A stretch of 64,000 bases of DNA. It comes from Dryomyza anilis (taxonomy: Eukaryota > Arthropoda > Insecta > Diptera > Dryomyzidae). The position numbers and the translations under genes were made by a program. Below the pieces are notes generated by a model. It made no database searches. It was not told the origin of the DNA and worked only from the letters and a program-made list of their open reading frames with translations. The stretch lies in assembly GCA_951804985.1 (NCBI GenBank), contig OX638133.1:54899122-54963121 (forward strand), written 5' to 3'. Positions 59,837 to 64,000 of the stretch are shown here, one piece after another (within the stretch, counting starts at the first letter, position 1; each line of letters begins with the position of its first letter).

Positions 59837-60241
59837 AGGCCCAATCAATTCTATGTTCTGTAAAGACCTTGTTTGCCATCTCCCAGTCTTCTCTTCTGGG
59901 TCTAACAATAATTTCATCGTGTTTTTGCACGTTTTGCGTGCTGCCTGGAAAGTGAGTATTTTGCAGAAGTGAAACCTTTTGATTCTCCCTTTTTAGTGAG
60001 AGTGATGTTTCTGTTTTAACTTTTGCTTTAGCCTTGTATAGCCTCGCTGTTGCTGATGTCGCACTTCTTATTTCTTTATTACATGTGGTAAGAAGGGCAG
60101 AGTAGGTTTGCCAGTCCCCGGTAAGCTTTGCTCTATTAAAGAGCCTACGTACTTTGGTTGTGCGTTTTGACAAGTGGTCGCTCCACCATGGAGTTTCTCT
60201 TTGTCTGGATACTTTTTTCTCTGTGCAGGCATCGTTTATTG
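59837..60241 (-). pseudogene. R1/LOA-like LINE pol relic, unit B4 (C-terminal half deleted)
   Basis: Only the linker through HRIDWALQ remains. A 165-codon open frame running on to 59676 is a fusion into AT-rich spacer created by the deletion. At two diagnostic sites it matches B1. Confidence 0.85.
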
Positions 60242-60807
60242 TGATCCAAAGTTACAAAAAAACACTTTTGTGGGTTGTTTATACAAATATCTATTGATCG
60301 AGATATGCTATAAAACCCGTCGTTATGTCATTGTAAAGCTAATAAAATTTGCCTCGACAGTAGACGCGGCCATTAGCCGCGGCCATTAGACGCGGCCATT
60401 ACGTATCATATACAATATTGACTATTTTAAAGATATAAACATACACATTCTAAATACAAAAATTTATTTTCTATGTCAAACCAATTTTATTACGTCAAAA
60501 TGAAAAATTGAATATTTTATAGTCAATGTTAACAATAATATTATAGTTAGGAGATTTTAATAAATTGATAATATTTATTTTAAAAAATTAACAATAATTT
60601 TCTATGTGTGTAGCCTTTACCTAAACTTTAATTCCGACACTCAATATACATTCGAGGTTTAACTTAATTGTAAGCTATAAATAAAATGTGGTTCTTTACT
60701 TGATGTTTAAATTAAATTTGATGAAATCGACCTTCAAATTACACTTGAATTCAAGCGCACATATATCCAAATTAAATGTTTAAATATAAAATAAAAGAAA
60801 ACGTTAT

Positions 60808-61592
60808 AATGTCAAGTGCAAGATAATTATCCTTGCACTTGACATTGTATGTTCTAAAAAGGACTCCTTTGAAAATTCTGAAAAAATCCTAAATGTTCAT
60901 TGATTTATTATGAATATTCGTGCTTAATTTAAAGACGGTATTTTTACGGAGTCATATTAAAAAAAATCCAATTTCGATAATTTACGAAAAATGGGCTATA
61001 AAGAAAAACTAAATCAAATTTGATGAAACTGACGCCATTTTCGGAATCAGCGTTGTAGATGAATTCAAAACTTGTAACATATTTTATTTTTCCCAAAATT
61101 CACACAAATTTGGAAAACTTATTACTAATTTTAATCCGTCAAAATACCATCATGAAATTCGGCACTAATAATGAATGAAAAATTAACAATTAAAAATTTA
61201 GGATTTTTTTTTCAAACAGAGTCCTTTTTACGGACATACAATTTCAAGCGCAAGAATAATTACCACATGTCCAGGCAAAGGAGAATTAACTCAAAAAGCA
61301 TATTTTATTAGCTTTAAAATGACTACTCGACGGGGACTATAGCTCATCTGGATCAATAAATATTTTAATATGAACAACCTACAAAAGTGTTTTTTTGTAA
61401 CTTTGCATCACTGTATGACAGGATAAAGTTATTCGAAATAATTAAAAAATAATTGACCAAAACATTTCAATTGATCCTTGCATAAAAAAAATTAATCAAA
61501 ATCCAAGAGCTTTAAATATCATAGTTGACTTGATTTGGTAAATGTAGTGTGGGAATGATTCAGTTAAAACTTTTTATTATTTAAATGACAAT
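60808..61592. mobile_element. Foldback centre and arm 2, unit B4
   Basis: The palindrome carries one change (CAAGATAATTATCC). Confidence 0.75.
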
Positions 61593-62629
61593 CCCTAGTG
61601 GAAATTTGCCATATGCGCCATCGGGAAATTATCGGGTTTTCGTCGGGTAACCCCTATCAGAGAAAACATGATCATTGCCTTGTCATGCTCACCATAGCAG
61701 AGTTTACATTATCTAAACAGTCAATGGTCCTGATCATTAGTTGTCCCTCCTAAGGAAATTTCAATCGGGTAATGATCGGAATTTAATGAGAAAAGCCCTA
61801 AATATTTTTTTTAAACGAGAAAGTATCAGAAATATTTTACCATTATTATGAACATATTTTTTACGAAATATTTACAGTTAACGGTCATTTATCATCATAT
61901 GTACATATAATGATCACACATACCTTCATATCTTAAATTTAATATATAATTTTTAATTTTCCAAATGTAAAAATAATTATATAAAATTATCAATTAAATA
62001 ATAATTTTATCAGTTGTCTAAAATCATAATATATGTCTAACATTGTTAACCTTGATAAAATAATACATGCAATTCACATTGAGAATTTGATCCGTCGTTT
62101 TAAAATCTTTTTTAAACTCATATTTAAACCTAACATTGATATATCTGCTGCAAATCGGACGTAAGATGACCACCCGATTGACTGAAACGCACATTTGCAC
62201 TAGAAATTTACATTTTAAATATATACATAAAAATGAATTAATTCATGTTTATAATCTTAATAAAAATGAATGAATTCATGTGTTTGTAATCTTAATGACA
62301 CATTGAATTACACATGATTTAAACTAAACACAAATGTTCTAAAAAGTGTAAGTTTCGTTTTTTTTATTGAAAACTGCCTTGTGTTACAATCAAGAACAAA
62401 AAACCAAAAGCATTTTGTTAAAACGTACGATTTGGAATTGCTGTTGCCTCATCAGGATCCCGTGATTTATATTGCAATTAGTTAAAATGATGCAATATGA
62501 AGTTGAATCGACCTCCGCGATGTGCAAAGCATGCAACCAGTGGTGACGCATCACGCTCTGCAAATCTTTGGTGGCCATAGGCTCCTCATCAATTCCAAGA
62601 CCCAATCAGACACACGGTAGATGCGGGAT

Positions 62630-62866
62630 TCATGCATCTGGGGTTTTCCAGCAAAAACCAGTCAGCAGAGGTCCCGTTAACATAATAGCCAAATCCTTGA
62701 CAAGTCTGACGTTATTGTTAGCATCGGCCTTCCAACGCAGAGTCTCGATGATGTAATCATTAATTTCTAAATCCATCTCGTCACCCATTGTGGAGGAGTC
62801 TCCAAGCGTTTGCGCGTCTATTATGTTTGTCCATGTCGTCAGAGCAGCCATACTGCGATAATGCAA
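62630..62866 (-). CDS. Unidentified array B frame, copy in B5
   Basis: Same as the copy in B2. Confidence 0.28.
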   Translation of the reverse strand: MHYRSMAALTTWTNIIDAQTLGDSSTMGDEMDLEINDYIIETLRWKADANNNVRLVKDLAIMLTGPLLTGFCWKTPDA

Positions 62867-63397
62867 CGAAATGGTTGGAGAAAAAAACCATGTCGTTATT
62901 AAGCTAAAAAATGCATATTTTAATTGATTTTCAATAAATTAAAATGAAAAATACTTACAATTTTAATCAATCGTTAAAAATTTTTATTTTTGTTAAATTA
63001 AAAACAAATGTTTCTTTGGTCACTTTCAGTAGTTCGCAGTGTTGCATAAGTCCATACTTTCGCACTTTATTTTTTAAAATTAAAAGTACGAAATACTTTA
63101 CAGTTCGTTTACTATCTTTCATTTGTTTGTAGAAATGTACGTTTTGTTTCTGAAGTACAAAAGTTTATATTTTAAAAATTATAATATTTTCAATTTTTAT
63201 AACCTAGCGCTCTAATAATAAAATTCTGTACATTTGTTAACTGATTTAAAAAAAATGTTCGTTAATATTTTACATTTAAAACTATTAAATAAATTAAAAA
63301 TATCAATACAAATAAAATTCACGAAAAATGTTAAATTACAATAGTTATTAAAAACTACTATTGTACGTAATAGTAGTATTCAAAGTACTTTCTCAAA

Positions 63398-64000
63398 CTT
63401 CTTCACACCGGCTTACTTCGACTCCCTCTAGCCGGATTGGTCTAATATTGTGGTTTCTTCTTCTTATAAAGGGTACCATGGTGGTTTTTGCGGGATTTAT
63501 ATTTAGTCCTACGGTTACACACCATTCCTCTGTTGTTCTGAGACCTAATTTTATTCTAGCACAAATTTCCCTCTGCATATGATTATTATGTCGTCGGCGT
63601 ACCCTTGATGGACTTTGGATGGGTGGGATCTTTTTTACCCACCTTTATTATAAATACCACATTGGCTCTTCTCCAAATGCTTGGTATGTAGCCTAGTGCT
63701 TGTCTGATTCTAGTTATTCTCATCAAGTGTTTCATTAGGTAATATTTACCCTGTTGTAGCAAAGCAGGGAATATGCCGTCAAAACCTGAGGACTTGAAAG
63801 GTTGGAATGTTTGTAAGGCCCAATCAATTCTATGTTCTGTAAAGACCTTGTTTGCCATCTCCCAGTCTTCTCTTCTGGGTGTAACAATAATTTCATCGTG
63901 TTTTTGCACGTTTTGCGTGCTTCCTGGAAAGTGAGTATTTTGCAGAAGTGAAACCTTTTGATTCTCCCTTTTTAGTGAGAGTGATGTTTCTGTTTTAACT
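63398..64000 (-). pseudogene. R1/LOA-like LINE pol relic, unit B5 (cut by window)
   Basis: Starts as in B3, with the same YADD deletion join near 63590-63602. Confidence 0.85.

Larger units (their letters stand above)
58811..62103. repeat. Array B unit B4 (3293 bp, with 688-bp deletion)
   Basis: The deletion at about 59836 removes the equivalent of B3 55867-56554, with TTTG shared at both edges. It joins the AT-rich spacer to the middle of the pol relic. Three 13-bp copies at 60364-60401; foldback part 60808-61592. Confidence 0.93.
62104..64000. repeat. Array B unit B5 (partial, cut by window end)
   Basis: ORF1 tail 62390-62588, unidentified frame 62630-62866, pol relic from 63398 to the window end. 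A 2-bp deletion near 62198 is private to it. The array continues beyond the window. Confidence 0.93.

Noticed and set aside
59676..60173. 165-codon open frame in B4
   Set aside because: It is a chance fusion of LINE linker with spacer created by the 688-bp deletion.
14473..64000. CRISPR or bacterial repeat system
   Set aside because: The repeats are kilobase-scale tandem units of transposon relics in an intron-bearing genome; no short spaced repeats or cas genes.
14473..64000. Tandem array as pure assembly error
   Set aside because: Not excluded, but each unit has private indels and base changes and different deletion joins, which simple assembly duplication would not produce.

Overview
This is a gene-poor, AT-rich piece of an animal nuclear genome, almost certainly an insect and probably a fly. 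The evidence is one spliced nuclear gene (COX15, heme A synthase), non-LTR retrotransposon families of insect type (RTE-like; jockey/CR1-like; an R1/LOA/I-like family with RNase H and a DUF4780-like ORF1), a tRNA-derived SINE whose body resembles fly elements, and no prokaryotic gene organisation. The species assignment is inference.

Layout. 1-3796: sequence upstream of the COX15 exon, holding a direct repeat (1-865 = 2470-3157), a promoter/exon-like relic and an internally deleted RTE-like LINE. 3797-4649: the last coding exon of COX15. 4682-14472: a nest of transposon relics. These are a small inverted-repeat element, a TIR element that appears to interrupt an LTR relic, an RTE endonuclease fragment, a jockey-like fragment, a solo LTR with a 4-bp target duplication, a long R1/LOA-like pol relic, a foldback element, and a 5'-truncated LINE with a poly(A) tail.

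14473-64000: two adjoining tandem arrays fill the rest. Array A has six units of about 5.7 kb (A1-A6; A3, A5 and A6 carry deletions). Each full unit holds, in order, a LINE ORF1 relic, a SINE, a LINE endonuclease relic, a 233-bp MITE, an 18-bp minisatellite, hairpins, and a roughly 1-kb foldback element. Array B has four units plus a partial fifth, of 3968 or 3981 bp (B1-B5). Each holds an ORF1 tail, an unidentified 78-86 codon frame, a LINE pol relic, a piece of foldback arm, a 13-bp minisatellite, and the other half of the foldback element. A and B share a core (foldback centre, arm 2, flank, ORF1 tail) that also occurs once at 12.2-13.4 kb. Variant bases switch from A type to B type inside that core near 46.44-46.52 kb.

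How it fits together. Only COX15 looks like a functioning gene. Everything else is mobile DNA and its decay, amplified by unequal exchange. Every jockey- or R1-group LINE fragment from 7.7 kb to the end lies on the minus strand. I found no RNA gene, CRISPR array, or operon. All comparisons were made by eye; percent identities were not computed.
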